A DNA stretch of 64,000 nt, from NCBI GenBank assembly GCA_019425015.1, contig JAHYYJ010000013.1:1-64000 (forward strand), written 5' to 3'. The translations under genes were made by a program, and so were the position numbers. The number at the start of each line of letters is the position of its first letter. The stretch's first letter is position 1. Of the stretch, positions 49,833 through 59,150 are shown in pieces. The stretch comes from Collinsella sp. GTDB taxonomy: Bacteria > Actinomycetota > Coriobacteriia > Coriobacteriales > Coriobacteriaceae. Under the pieces are notes generated by a model. It worked only from the letters and a program-made list of their open reading frames with translations. It was not told where the DNA came from and made no database searches.

Positions 49833-51446
49833 TTACGCCTTGACGGTCGCGACGCCCCTGAAGGACATGCTCGTCGTGCCGATGCCCTTGAAGCCATCGA
49901 GGGCCTCGCCGTTGGGCGCAGTGGACGGATCGTCCCAGGAAGCGGAGACGGTCTTGACGTGGACAACGGGGTACAGAACAGCGTTGTCGGCAATGATGTC
50001 GAAGCACTCGTTCCACTTCTTCTGCTGCTCGTCGCCCTCGGCGGCAAGAGCCTCGTCCATGAGACCGTGGAGCTTCTGCCACTCAGCGGACTCCTTCCAC
50101 GGGCAACGGGTCTGCATCCAGACGTTGTCGCCGTACCACCAGTTGAGCAGCAGGTCGGGGTCGGCGCCGAAGCAGGAAGGATCGCCAGGGGCAAGGAGGA
50201 TATCGTAGGCCTCGCCGCCGTCGATGGCAGCATAGGTGGCCGGCGAGGTATCGGTCTGGATGGTCACATCGAAGCCGAGAGCGTCGAGGTCGTTCTTGAC
50301 CTGGGCGGCCATGCCCTTGATCTGCTCGTTGTCGGTGGTGCGCAGGGTGATGGCACCCGGGGTGATGCCAGACTCCTCGATGAGCTTCTTAGCCTTCTTG
50401 GCGTCGGTCTTGTACACCGTGGAAGCCTCATGATAGTTGGTGAAGCTCTTGGGCAGGTAGCAGCTGGCAGCGGTGGCAAGGCCGGCGAAGGTGTTGCTGA
50501 CCATCTTCTCGGTGTCGAGCGCATACATGACGGCCTGACGGACCTTGACGTTGTTCCAAGGCTCCTTGGCGACGTTGAACATGATGAAGCGGGTGCCGAA
50601 ACCCTGAACGTTATCGATCTTGCAGCCGGCGCTCTCGAGCTGGTCGACGGCGTCAGCGGTAACAAGCTCCATAACGAGCGTGGAGCCCTCCTGCTGAGCG
50701 GTAACGCGAGCGGTGGGGTCGGTCAGGATGCTGTACTGGATCTTCTTATCCTCGGCAGCATACTCACCGTTGTACTCGGGGTTGGGAACCAGGGTGATCT
50801 CGGTATCGGAGATAGAGTCGTACATCCAGGGGCCGGAGCCGATCGGCTGCTTGGCGCGATCCTCCTCGGTCTGGGTGGCCGGGGTAACGCGGACGATGGC
50901 CAGACGATCCTTGAGCAGGGAGAAGTTGGGGACCTTGGTCTTGACCGTCACGGTGCTGGCGTCCTTGGCCTCGATGGACTCGAAGGGCTGGAAGAACGGA
51001 GCATAGGTAGCGGAAGCGGCGCAAGCGGTGTAGGAGGCAACGACATCGTCAGCGGTGACCTCGGTGCCATCGGAGAACTTGGCGCCCTTGCGAATGGTGA
51101 CCTCGAAAGTGGTGTCGTCCACAGACTTGGGATCGTCGGTGGCGAGCTCGTTGAAGGTGCTGTAGTCGTGGTAATCGATGCCGTAGAGGCCCTCGACGAC
51201 GTGCCAGTTAGCACCCAGGCCCACAGCGGAGCCGGTGCTGGCGGGGTCGAAGCTGGACGGAGCGTAAGCGGAACCAGCGGTGATCACGCCGCCGCCACGG
51301 TTGGCGGAATCGGCGGAACCGGAAGCGGAACCCTCGTCGCTAGAGTTGCCACCGCAGCCGGTGAGACCAAGCCCTGCGACAGCAGCGACGCTGCCGGTGA
51401 GGCCGAGGAACGAACGCCTGGACATACCCTTGTTGATGATGGCCAT
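49833..51446 (-). CDS. Solute-binding lipoprotein of dipeptide-family ABC importer, probable sialic acid receptor
   Basis: A 537-residue SBP_bac_5 protein. The N-terminus combines a twin-arginine motif (MSRRSFLGLTGSVAAVAG) with the lipobox GLTGCGG, suggesting Tat-exported lipoprotein. It is the first gene of the nan locus, next to the permease genes. By analogy with known sialic-acid importers of the dipeptide family (SatABCD of Haemophilus ducreyi) it could bind N-acetylneuraminate. Peptide binding cannot be excluded. GGAG precedes the ATG at 51446. Confidence 0.85.
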   Translation of the reverse strand: MAIINKGMSRRSFLGLTGSVAAVAGLGLTGCGGNSSDEGSASGSADSANRGGGVITAGSAYAPSSFDPASTGSAVGLGANWHVVEGLYGIDYHDYSTFNELATDDPKSVDDTTFEVTIRKGAKFSDGTEVTADDVVASYTACAASATYAPFFQPFESIEAKDASTVTVKTKVPNFSLLKDRLAIVRVTPATQTEEDRAKQPIGSGPWMYDSISDTEITLVPNPEYNGEYAAEDKKIQYSILTDPTARVTAQQEGSTLVMELVTADAVDQLESAGCKIDNVQGFGTRFIMFNVAKEPWNNVKVRQAVMYALDTEKMVSNTFAGLATAASCYLPKSFTNYHEASTVYKTDAKKAKKLIEESGITPGAITLRTTDNEQIKGMAAQVKNDLDALGFDVTIQTDTSPATYAAIDGGEAYDILLAPGDPSCFGADPDLLLNWWYGDNVWMQTRCPWKESAEWQKLHGLMDEALAAEGDEQQKKWNECFDIIADNAVLYPVVHVKTVSASWDDPSTAPNGEALDGFKGIGTTSMSFRGVATVKA

Positions 51447-51811
51447 GTCTTCTCCTATCAATAGAGAATCTTACCCGGGAGCACCTAGACTTGCCCCCGC
51501 GCAACTTGCGGACGATATATACCTTACCTACCGACAAACCCAACTGAGGTGCCGCACTCGGCGACCGATACATACATCCGCTTGAACGGTATTTACTACC
51601 GTTCACCGAATTCATTGACAAATGATTCGACAGACAGTATGTATCGACGAGGTGAGATATCAGTCTTCGTCAACCCGCAGGATAGCAGTGTTGTTCACCA
51701 TGGTTAGTCAAACGTTTTAGCGTTAATAAAACCCAAAATCGGCAGGTAATCGCCGCGAAACAAATGATTGAAAATCGGCCAATCATGTATATCAGTTGTT
51801 TAGAAGCGCGT
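51447..51811. other. nan locus control region, no gene seen
   Basis: About 365 bases between the binding-protein start and the uvrC stop, AT-rich for this genome. It contains the promoter-operator at 51566-51646 described separately. The stretch 51700-51811 shows nothing I can name. Confidence 0.6.
51566..51646 (-). promoter_or_regulatory. Promoter with nested operator palindromes for the nan locus
   Basis: On the minus strand -35 TTGTCA (51616-51621), 17 bases and -10 TAGTAA (51593-51598). A perfect palindrome GAACGGTA-N5-TACCGTTC (51584-51604) covers the -10 box. It is in turn flanked by a 10-base inverted repeat CGATACATAC / GTATGTATCG (51566-51575 with 51637-51646). A repressor binding at the palindrome would block polymerase. 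The regulator is not identifiable in the window. Confidence 0.6.
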
Positions 51812-53758
51812 TTAGCATTCGGAACGGTTGACCGATGCCTGGGCGCGCTCGGCATTCCATGCAACAAGTGCCTCGTGGACCGCTTTGGCAACATCGGCCG
51901 GAACGCCTCGAACTTCTGCAATCTCCTGCTCGCTGGCCGCGCGCAAACGCTTCATCGAGCCAAAATGGCGCATAATTGCACGTTTTCTGGTGGGCCCCAC
52001 GCCTGGAACGTCGTCAAGCACCGAAACCGTCATAGCCTTATCGCGCAACTCGCGGTGGAACGTAATCGCAAATCGGTGGGATTCATCGCGAATCTGCTTG
52101 ATCAGATAAAGCGAAGCGGAGCCGGTCGGCAGCACGACGGGAGTCTCGTCCCAAGGCACGAAAACCTCCTCATCGGCCTTTGCCAAGCCACAAACTGGTA
52201 TATCGAGGCCGAGTGCCTCGAGTTGCTTAATTGCAGCGGTCAATTGCGGCTTGCCGCCATCGACTACGAGCAAATCGGGGCGCGAGCCAAAGCGCTCGTC
52301 CGCCATGCGCTCGGGAGCATAGCGACGCCCCAGAACCTCGGACATCGATACGAAGTCGTTCGCCTCGTCCAATTCGGCCTGAATTTTAAAGCGACGATAC
52401 TGGCCCTTGTCAGCACGGCCGTTGGTAAATACCACCATCGAAGCGACGGTAAAGGTGCCGTGCAACGTCGAGATATCGAAGCACTCGATGCGCAACGGCG
52501 GCGCAGGCAGCGCCAGCGCGCTTTCGAGCTCCAGGAGCGCCTGATTGGTGCGATCGTCAGCATACCCCGTGCGCATCATGTAGCGCATGAGGGCATGGCG
52601 CGCATTTTTGGAAGCCATATCGAGCAGGCGGCGCTTTTCGCCGCGCTGCGGCCTATGGAGATGGCAAGAGCGCTCGCGCTTGCCCGCAAGCCACTCCCCC
52701 AACGCTTCGGCATCCTCAAGCTCGACAGAGAGATTGATCTCGGCTGGAATATCAGCCGTCTCGTCGTAATAGCGCTTAAGAAAGCCCGATTGAAGCTCTT
52801 CCTCGTCGACGTCCAGGCCTTTATCGAGGATGAACTCACAAGTTCGAACCGTTCGGCCCTCGCGAACGACAAAGACACAGGCGGCAGAGATAGTCTCTTC
52901 GCGATAGAAGCCGATGACGTCGATATCGACGCTTGATGGAAAAACGACCTGTTGGCGATCGTCCAGACCCCTAATGACTTCCAGGCGACGCTTGACGCGC
53001 GCCGCACGCTCAAAATCGAGTGTCTCGGCTGCCTCCGTCATCTCGGACGTAAGCTCGTCGACGACATCCTTGCGATGACCCGACAAGAAACGTTCGACAC
53101 GCTTGACGTTCTTGGCATAGTCGGCAGGGGAAATCGCGCCGACGCATGCGCCCGGCCCGCGCCCGACATGGTAGTCAAAGCAGGGACGCCCGTTTTGCGC
53201 GCAAATCATATTGACGATGTCTTCTTCGCCCTTATGAGATTCGACGATGCGGCGGCAGCGGCGCCATTCCGCACAGGATGCCGAGCAAATAGGAATAACC
53301 TTGCGTAGCGTATCGATGGTCTCACGCGCCGCGCGGCTATCGGTATAGGGGCCAAAATAGCGCGTTCCCGGTTTATGACGCTCTCGCGTGTATTTGATTG
53401 CCGGAAACAAATCGCCCTTGGTGATGGCGATAAAAGGATAGCTTTTATCGTCTTTGAGATCGACGTTAAAGTACGGATGGTACTGGCCAATCAGATTGCG
53501 CTCGAGCACCAATGCCTCGTGCTCGGTCTCCACCACGATATAGTCAAAGCTCGCCACCAGCTGCATCATGAGCGGGATCTTTTGACGCTCGTCCTGCAGC
53601 GTCACGTATTGACGCATACGGGCACGCAAGTTTTTTGCCTTGCCCACATAGATGACATCGCCCTTGGCATCTTTCCAAAGATAGCAGCCGGGTTGCGTGG
53701 GAACGCGCGAAACCTGCTCGGCAAGTGTTGGAATGTTGTCGTGACCTGCCACGCGCAC
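51812..53758 (-). CDS. uvrC: UvrABC excision nuclease subunit C
   Basis: A 648-residue repair nuclease that makes both incisions around a lesion. It has an N-terminal GIY-YIG domain (GCYLWKDAKGDVIYVGKAKNLR, given as DVIYVGKAKNLR), a cysteine-rich region, a UVR motif near residue 230, an RNase H-like nuclease core with IECFDISTLHGT and LLVVDGGKPQL, and a C-terminal helix-hairpin-helix (DVPGVGPTRKRAIMRHFG). The cysteine region contains extra cysteines before the usual motif and lacks one usual Cys (HVGRGPGACVG). The start is GTG 53758, or the GTG two codons later. Confidence 0.96.
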   Translation of the reverse strand: MRVAGHDNIPTLAEQVSRVPTQPGCYLWKDAKGDVIYVGKAKNLRARMRQYVTLQDERQKIPLMMQLVASFDYIVVETEHEALVLERNLIGQYHPYFNVDLKDDKSYPFIAITKGDLFPAIKYTRERHKPGTRYFGPYTDSRAARETIDTLRKVIPICSASCAEWRRCRRIVESHKGEEDIVNMICAQNGRPCFDYHVGRGPGACVGAISPADYAKNVKRVERFLSGHRKDVVDELTSEMTEAAETLDFERAARVKRRLEVIRGLDDRQQVVFPSSVDIDVIGFYREETISAACVFVVREGRTVRTCEFILDKGLDVDEEELQSGFLKRYYDETADIPAEINLSVELEDAEALGEWLAGKRERSCHLHRPQRGEKRRLLDMASKNARHALMRYMMRTGYADDRTNQALLELESALALPAPPLRIECFDISTLHGTFTVASMVVFTNGRADKGQYRRFKIQAELDEANDFVSMSEVLGRRYAPERMADERFGSRPDLLVVDGGKPQLTAAIKQLEALGLDIPVCGLAKADEEVFVPWDETPVVLPTGSASLYLIKQIRDESHRFAITFHRELRDKAMTVSVLDDVPGVGPTRKRAIMRHFGSMKRLRAASEQEIAEVRGVPADVAKAVHEALVAWNAERAQASVNRSEC

Positions 53759-55441
53759 CTACTTGCGACGAAGCAGCGCCGAGACCTCGGGCATCTTAAA
53801 GACGAAGGCAAGACCAAAAGTTACAGCAAGCGAGACGACGCCTGCAACACAAACGTAGCCCAGGGTAATTAGGATCGAGCTGCCAAGCACTCCGACAAAG
53901 TGCTCGAGTGCCCACATGACGCCGGCACCCGCGGCAGCGCCCAAGCCACCGAACAATAGGCCAAAGAAACCGCCGTGCAGGATAGACTTGACCTGAAGGC
54001 CGTGCAGACGACGGCGCAGCCACCACAGTGAGCATCCGACTAAAACCACGTAGTCAACGACGTACGAGAGCGCAATAGCCGGCATACCGTAGCCCAGCAC
54101 CACGCCAAACAGCAGCACCGAACCGGCCTGACCGATAGCGGAGTACAGGCAATAGCGGCTATAAGGTTTCATATCGAGCAGGGCCGAGAAGCTCTTCTGC
54201 ATCAGCACGACCACGCCGTAGAGCGGCAGGGAAAGTGCCAGGTAGATAAGGAACTCCGACACCAGCGCCACACCGGACTCATCGAACTTGCCAGCGCAGT
54301 AGATCATGTTGAGCGGACGCGCGAAGACAATCAAGTACAGCGCGAATGGAATCAGGAAGAACAGCATCTGGGCGACGCCACGCGAAATGCCCGTGCGGAC
54401 GCTGTCGTAATCCTTCTCCTGTGCGTCGTGAGAGAGCTCGGTATAGAGCGCCGTCGAAAGCGAGGCGGCAATCAGCGCGTAGGGCAGCGTGTACCACAGG
54501 CGCGCATAGGCGATGACGGAAGGACCGGTCTCGGGCTGGACCACCAGCGCAGCAGCGTTGGTGATAGAAGTCGAGACAAACATGCACACCGTGGCGAGCA
54601 GCGTCGGGATACCGAGCGCAATCGTCTGGCGCAGTGCGGGGTCCTTAAAGTCGATATGGATATGGGGATGCACGCCGTGCTTGCCAAGCGCGGGGATCTG
54701 ACATGCCATCTGAACAAAGACACCGAGGGTCGTACCGGCCGCAATCAAGATGATGCCGGCACGTTCGCCAAACTGTGCGGACACGGGCGCAAAGCCCATA
54801 AAGCTCGCAATGACGATCACATTGTTGAGGACCGGGGCAAACGTCGACCAGAAGTAGTCGCGGTGTGCGTTGAGGACGCCCGAAAACACCGAGCCCAAAC
54901 CATAAAACAGAATCTGGATGGCAAAGAAACGGAACATGAACGCAGCGGTATCCATGCTGCCGCCGTCACCCGAAAGGAACGATTGCGTCCAGATAAAGCC
55001 CGGGGCGAACACGGTCCCCAGCAACGAAATGCCACCCAGCACCAATAGCAGAATACCGAGCAGGTTGCCCACGTACTCGTTAGAGGCCTCGCGACCCTGC
55101 TCACGCCTCACGCCCATGTACACGGGCAAAAACGCCGTCACGAGCATGCCGCCCATCACGAGTTCGTAGAGCATATTGGGCAGGTTGTTGGCGACCTGAT
55201 AGGAAGACGAGAGCAGTGACATGCCGATAGCGGCCGCCATTGCCCACGTGCGGATAAAACCGGTGACGCGAGACACGATGGTCAGGATGGTCATAAGCCC
55301 GGCGGAACGACCAACCGTGGAGTAGTCCGACGAGCCCATGTCGTCAGTGTCATCTCGCGACGAAGAAGCTTCGGATGAGGGTGTCTGAGGCGCAGATTCT
55401 TCTGCAAAATGAGCTCCGCGCTTCAATTCTTCCTGCGGCAT
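53759..55441 (-). CDS. murJ: Lipid II flippase MurJ
   Basis: A 560-residue membrane protein of the MurJ/MviN family with about 14 transmembrane helices, moving the peptidoglycan precursor across the membrane. A cytosolic, Ser/Asp-rich N-terminus of about 45 residues precedes the first helix (SAGLMTILTIVSRVTGFIRT). VANNLPNMLYELVMGGMLV and the later PLYGVVVLMQKSFSAL are family blocks. GAGAGG precedes the ATG. It lies between ybaK and uvrC with almost no intergenic space. Confidence 0.93.
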   Translation of the reverse strand: MPQEELKRGAHFAEESAPQTPSSEASSSRDDTDDMGSSDYSTVGRSAGLMTILTIVSRVTGFIRTWAMAAAIGMSLLSSSYQVANNLPNMLYELVMGGMLVTAFLPVYMGVRREQGREASNEYVGNLLGILLLVLGGISLLGTVFAPGFIWTQSFLSGDGGSMDTAAFMFRFFAIQILFYGLGSVFSGVLNAHRDYFWSTFAPVLNNVIVIASFMGFAPVSAQFGERAGIILIAAGTTLGVFVQMACQIPALGKHGVHPHIHIDFKDPALRQTIALGIPTLLATVCMFVSTSITNAAALVVQPETGPSVIAYARLWYTLPYALIAASLSTALYTELSHDAQEKDYDSVRTGISRGVAQMLFFLIPFALYLIVFARPLNMIYCAGKFDESGVALVSEFLIYLALSLPLYGVVVLMQKSFSALLDMKPYSRYCLYSAIGQAGSVLLFGVVLGYGMPAIALSYVVDYVVLVGCSLWWLRRRLHGLQVKSILHGGFFGLLFGGLGAAAGAGVMWALEHFVGVLGSSILITLGYVCVAGVVSLAVTFGLAFVFKMPEVSALLRRK

Positions 55442-55444
55442 CGC

Positions 55445-55945
55445 TCAGTCCTCTCTCGTAATCGCGGCAACTGTCGCCCCGCAAAATGCAATTAAATCAT
55501 CAGGTGCAAGCTCGAGCTGATAACCACGCTTGCCTCCCGAAATAAAAATGGTATCCCAAAGGACACATGTCTCATCAATGAGCGTCCTGTAGCGTTTTTT
55601 CATACCGACCGGACTGCAGCCGCCGCGAACGTAGCCAGTCGCCGCAAGCAAATCCTTCACATGCATCATGGCCAAGGACTTCTCCCCCGCGGCACGCGCG
55701 GCGGACTTTAGATCGAGCTCGTCGGCAACAGGGATGCAGCACACGACGTGGTCGTTGGACGGCGTCACGCAGACCAAGGTCTTAAATCCTTGACCGGGCT
55801 CCTCGCCAAGCTGCTCGGAAATCGCGACGCCCAGACCTGACGATTCATCGCCACCGTCTTCGTACGTATGGAGAACATAGGAGATGCCGGCGCTTTCCAG
55901 CTCGCGCATCGCATTGGTTTTTGGCGTCTTAACAGCCTTTGCCAT
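55445..55945 (-). CDS. ybaK: Cys-tRNA(Pro)/Cys-tRNA(Cys) deacylase YbaK/EbsC
   Basis: A 166-residue trans-editing enzyme that hydrolyses mischarged Cys-tRNA(Pro). Signatures are KTLVCVTPSNDHVVCCIPV, the lysine in DLKSAARAAGEKSLAMM, and GYVRGGCSPVGMKKRY with FISGGKRGYQLELAP. The start ATG at 55945 has AAAGGA upstream; the longer frame is unlikely. It begins a ybaK-murJ-uvrC run. Confidence 0.94.
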   Translation of the reverse strand: MAKAVKTPKTNAMRELESAGISYVLHTYEDGGDESSGLGVAISEQLGEEPGQGFKTLVCVTPSNDHVVCCIPVADELDLKSAARAAGEKSLAMMHVKDLLAATGYVRGGCSPVGMKKRYRTLIDETCVLWDTIFISGGKRGYQLELAPDDLIAFCGATVAAITRED

Positions 55946-56077
55946 GGCACATCCTTTCCCTCGCATTCGGACGCAAGGATTAAGTATATGTCCAATTCGG
56001 CTGCATACGTAACTTCGACACAGCAAGCGCCATCGAATCACAAGGAGTCGATGGCACCCATAAACTGAATCGCCTAT

Positions 56078-58957
56078 TTATTGAGCATCAAGTTGAGCCT
56101 GACGCTCCCGGTCACGCCTGAGCAACGGCGCCAAAAACTTGCCCGTATAACTCTGCGAACAGTCCACAACCTGCTCCGGTGTGCCCGAAACCACGACGGT
56201 TCCGCCGCCGTTACCGCCCTCGGGGCCCATATCGATCAGGCGGTCGGCAACCTTGATGACATCAAGGTTGTGTTCAATCACCAGCACCGTGTTGCCCGCA
56301 TCGACCAAGCGCTGCAGCACATCGAGCAGCTGGCGGACGTCCTCAAAATGAAGGCCGGTCGTCGGCTCATCCAAAATATAGAACGTCTTGCCCGTCTGGC
56401 GTCGATGAAGCTCCTTGGCGAGCTTCACACGCTGCGCCTCGCCGCCCGAGAGCGTCGTGGCGGGCTGGCCCAGGCTCACGTAGCCCAAGCCTACATCGTA
56501 CAGCGTCTGGAGCTTGCGCTTAATCTGCGGGATATTCCCAAAGAAGGCCAGTGCCTCGGTGACGCTCATGTCGAGCACGTCCGAGATGGTCTTACCACGG
56601 TAGGTGACCTCGAGCGTCTCGCGGTTATAGCGTTTGCCGCCGCAGACCTCACAGGGGACATAGATATCGGGAAGGAAGTGCATCTCGATCTTAATTTGTC
56701 CGTCGCCCTTGCATGCTTCGCAGCGACCGCCGCTCACGTTAAAGGAGAAACGTCCCGGCGAGTAGCCACGCGCCTTCGACTCCGGCGTACTCGCAAACAG
56801 TGCGCGAAGATCATCCCACAGGCCAATGTACGTAGCAGGGTTGGAACGCGGCGTGCGGCCAATCGGCGACTGGTCAATGTCGATCACCTTATCGATGCAC
56901 TCGATACCCTCGAGCTTTTTGTACGGGCCCACAGGACGCGTCGAACGGTGAATGGCATTCGTAAGCGCAGGCGCAATGGTGTCGGTAACCAGGGAGCTCT
57001 TGCCCGATCCCGACACGCCGGTAACAACCGTAAGCGTACCAAACTCGATCTTGGCGGTAACGTTTTTGAGGTTGTTGGCGCGGGCGCCCGTGATCTTAAG
57101 GCAGCCGCGACCGGGCTTGCGGCGTTCATCGGGAACCCGAATCATTCGCTTGCCGGTCAGGTAGGCACCCGTCATCGAATCGGGGCACGCCATGATATCG
57201 GCAGGCGTTCCCGCGGCGACCACGTGTCCGCCGTTCACGCCCGCACCGGGGCCCATGTCGACCACATAGTCGGCAGCACGAATCGTATCCTCATCATGCT
57301 CGACGACGATGACGGTATTGCCGATATCGCGTAGGCGCTCAAGCGTCTTGATCAGGCGCTCGTTATCGCGCTGATGGAGGCCGATCGACGGCTCGTCCAA
57401 AATGTACAGCACACCCATGAGGCCGGCGCCGATCTGCGTTGCCAGGCGAATGCGCTGGGCCTCGCCTCCGGAAAGCGTCGCCGAGGCACGGTCGAGGGTC
57501 AGATAGTCGAGTCCGACATCGACCAGAAAGCGCAGGCGCTCCAGGATTTCCTTAACGATGCGCCCGCCGATAAATTGTTGGCGCTCGGTAAGCTCCAGGC
57601 CCTCAAAAAACTCGAGCGACTCGCGGCACGATAGGCAGCAGACCTCGTAAATGGACTTACCGCCTACGGTAACGGCGAGCATCTCGGGGCGCAGACGAGC
57701 ACCATGGCAACTCGAGCACGGCTCCTCGCGGATGTACTTCTCCAAGCGCGCCTTGGTGTTCTCATTCGTCGTCTCGGTATAGCGCTCGTACAGGATATTG
57801 CGCACACCCGAGAACTTGGTGTCCCACTGGCTGCGGCGCCCATCGAGCTTTTGATAGTCGACCGAAATCTTCTGGTCGCCCATGCCGTCTAAAAACGCGT
57901 GACGCACCCGCGGAGGCAGATCCTCCCACGGCGTATCGACGCTCACCTTAAAGTGTTTGCAGACCGCAGCGAAAATCTGCGGATAGTAGTTAGAGTTGCC
58001 AAACAGGCTGCCAAAGACCCCGTCGGCGATCGACTTCGAGGGGTCTTCGATTAGGGCCTCGGCATCGACCGTCTTCTTAAAGCCAAGGCCATCGCACTCT
58101 GGGCACGCGCCATAGGGCGCGTTGAACGAGAAATCACGCGGCTGCAGGTCATCAATGGAGTGTCCATGCTCCGGGCACGCCAGGGCCAACGAATACTCCA
58201 GCAGCTCGCCCTCGGTCCCCTCGGGAGCATCACGATCGGGCAGCATGTACACGTTTACATTGCCATGAGCCAGCGCAGTCGCCTGTTCAACGGACTCGGC
58301 AATACGGCCCAGCGAGTTCTCGCGAATCACGATGCGGTCGACCACGACCTCGATATCGTGCTTGAATTTCTTATCTAAATCGATAGGGTCATCAAGCGAG
58401 CGAACCTCGCCGTCGACACGCACGCGGCTAAAGCCCTCGGCGCGAAGGTCCTCAAACAGTTTGGTGTACTCGCCTTTTCGCCCGCGTACCACCGGTGCCA
58501 GCACAAACGCACGACGACCCTCTCCCGCCGCCAGGACCTTATCGGCGACCTGGTCGGTGGTTTGGCGCTCAATGACACGGCCGCATTCGGGACAGTGCGG
58601 GGTGCCCACACGGGCGAACAGCAGGCGCAGATAGTCATAAATCTCGGTTACGGTGCCAACCGTCGAGCGAGGGTTTTTAGACGTCGTCTTTTGGTCGATC
58701 GACACCGCCGGCGAAAGGCCGTCGATTGAATCCAAGTCGGGTTTGTCCATCTGGCCCAAGAACTGGCGCGCATAACTCGAAAGGCTCTCGACGTATCGAC
58801 GCTGGCCCTCGGCATAGATAGTGTCAAATGCCAGCGAACTCTTGCCCGAGCCAGAAAGACCGGTAATGACCACGAGTTGGTCACGCGGAATGGAAACATC
58901 GATATCCCGGAGGTTATGCTCACGAGCGCCGCGAATAACGATAGAAGAATCAGACAT
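56078..58957 (-). CDS. uvrA: UvrABC excision nuclease subunit A
   Basis: A 959-residue damage-recognition ATPase with two ABC modules. It has Walker A ITGLSGSGKSSLAFD and VTGVSGSGKSSLV, two signatures (LSGGEAQRIRLA and LSGGEAQRVKLA), and zinc modules CPECGR..., CPECDGLGF and CEACKGDGQ with CEVCGGKRY. The length is normal. AAGGAG lies five bases before the ATG at 58957. uvrC is nearby; uvrB is not in the window. Confidence 0.98.
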   Translation of the reverse strand: MSDSSIVIRGAREHNLRDIDVSIPRDQLVVITGLSGSGKSSLAFDTIYAEGQRRYVESLSSYARQFLGQMDKPDLDSIDGLSPAVSIDQKTTSKNPRSTVGTVTEIYDYLRLLFARVGTPHCPECGRVIERQTTDQVADKVLAAGEGRRAFVLAPVVRGRKGEYTKLFEDLRAEGFSRVRVDGEVRSLDDPIDLDKKFKHDIEVVVDRIVIRENSLGRIAESVEQATALAHGNVNVYMLPDRDAPEGTEGELLEYSLALACPEHGHSIDDLQPRDFSFNAPYGACPECDGLGFKKTVDAEALIEDPSKSIADGVFGSLFGNSNYYPQIFAAVCKHFKVSVDTPWEDLPPRVRHAFLDGMGDQKISVDYQKLDGRRSQWDTKFSGVRNILYERYTETTNENTKARLEKYIREEPCSSCHGARLRPEMLAVTVGGKSIYEVCCLSCRESLEFFEGLELTERQQFIGGRIVKEILERLRFLVDVGLDYLTLDRASATLSGGEAQRIRLATQIGAGLMGVLYILDEPSIGLHQRDNERLIKTLERLRDIGNTVIVVEHDEDTIRAADYVVDMGPGAGVNGGHVVAAGTPADIMACPDSMTGAYLTGKRMIRVPDERRKPGRGCLKITGARANNLKNVTAKIEFGTLTVVTGVSGSGKSSLVTDTIAPALTNAIHRSTRPVGPYKKLEGIECIDKVIDIDQSPIGRTPRSNPATYIGLWDDLRALFASTPESKARGYSPGRFSFNVSGGRCEACKGDGQIKIEMHFLPDIYVPCEVCGGKRYNRETLEVTYRGKTISDVLDMSVTEALAFFGNIPQIKRKLQTLYDVGLGYVSLGQPATTLSGGEAQRVKLAKELHRRQTGKTFYILDEPTTGLHFEDVRQLLDVLQRLVDAGNTVLVIEHNLDVIKVADRLIDMGPEGGNGGGTVVVSGTPEQVVDCSQSYTGKFLAPLLRRDRERQAQLDAQ

Positions 58958-59150
58958 GGAAGCTCCTTGCCTCCTATTGCATCGAATCATACTGTCGATG
59001 AGTTTAGCGCACTCGACGCGCACAGATGTTCGTAATACAAGATTCGCAGACCTTTAGCTTTGCGTATCGGGCGCTTTGTTTCTCGAAATGCCGTGGAAAG
59101 GTTACAGTAATCTAATACTGAACTTAATTTGCTGTAACAGAGGAACGTCC

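Noticed and set aside
51615..51643. Plus-strand TTGACA-17-TATGTA near-consensus promoter
   Set aside because: It points into the 3' end of uvrC with no plus-strand gene beyond it. It overlaps the minus-strand nan promoter, whose placement makes better sense, though an antisense transcript cannot be excluded.
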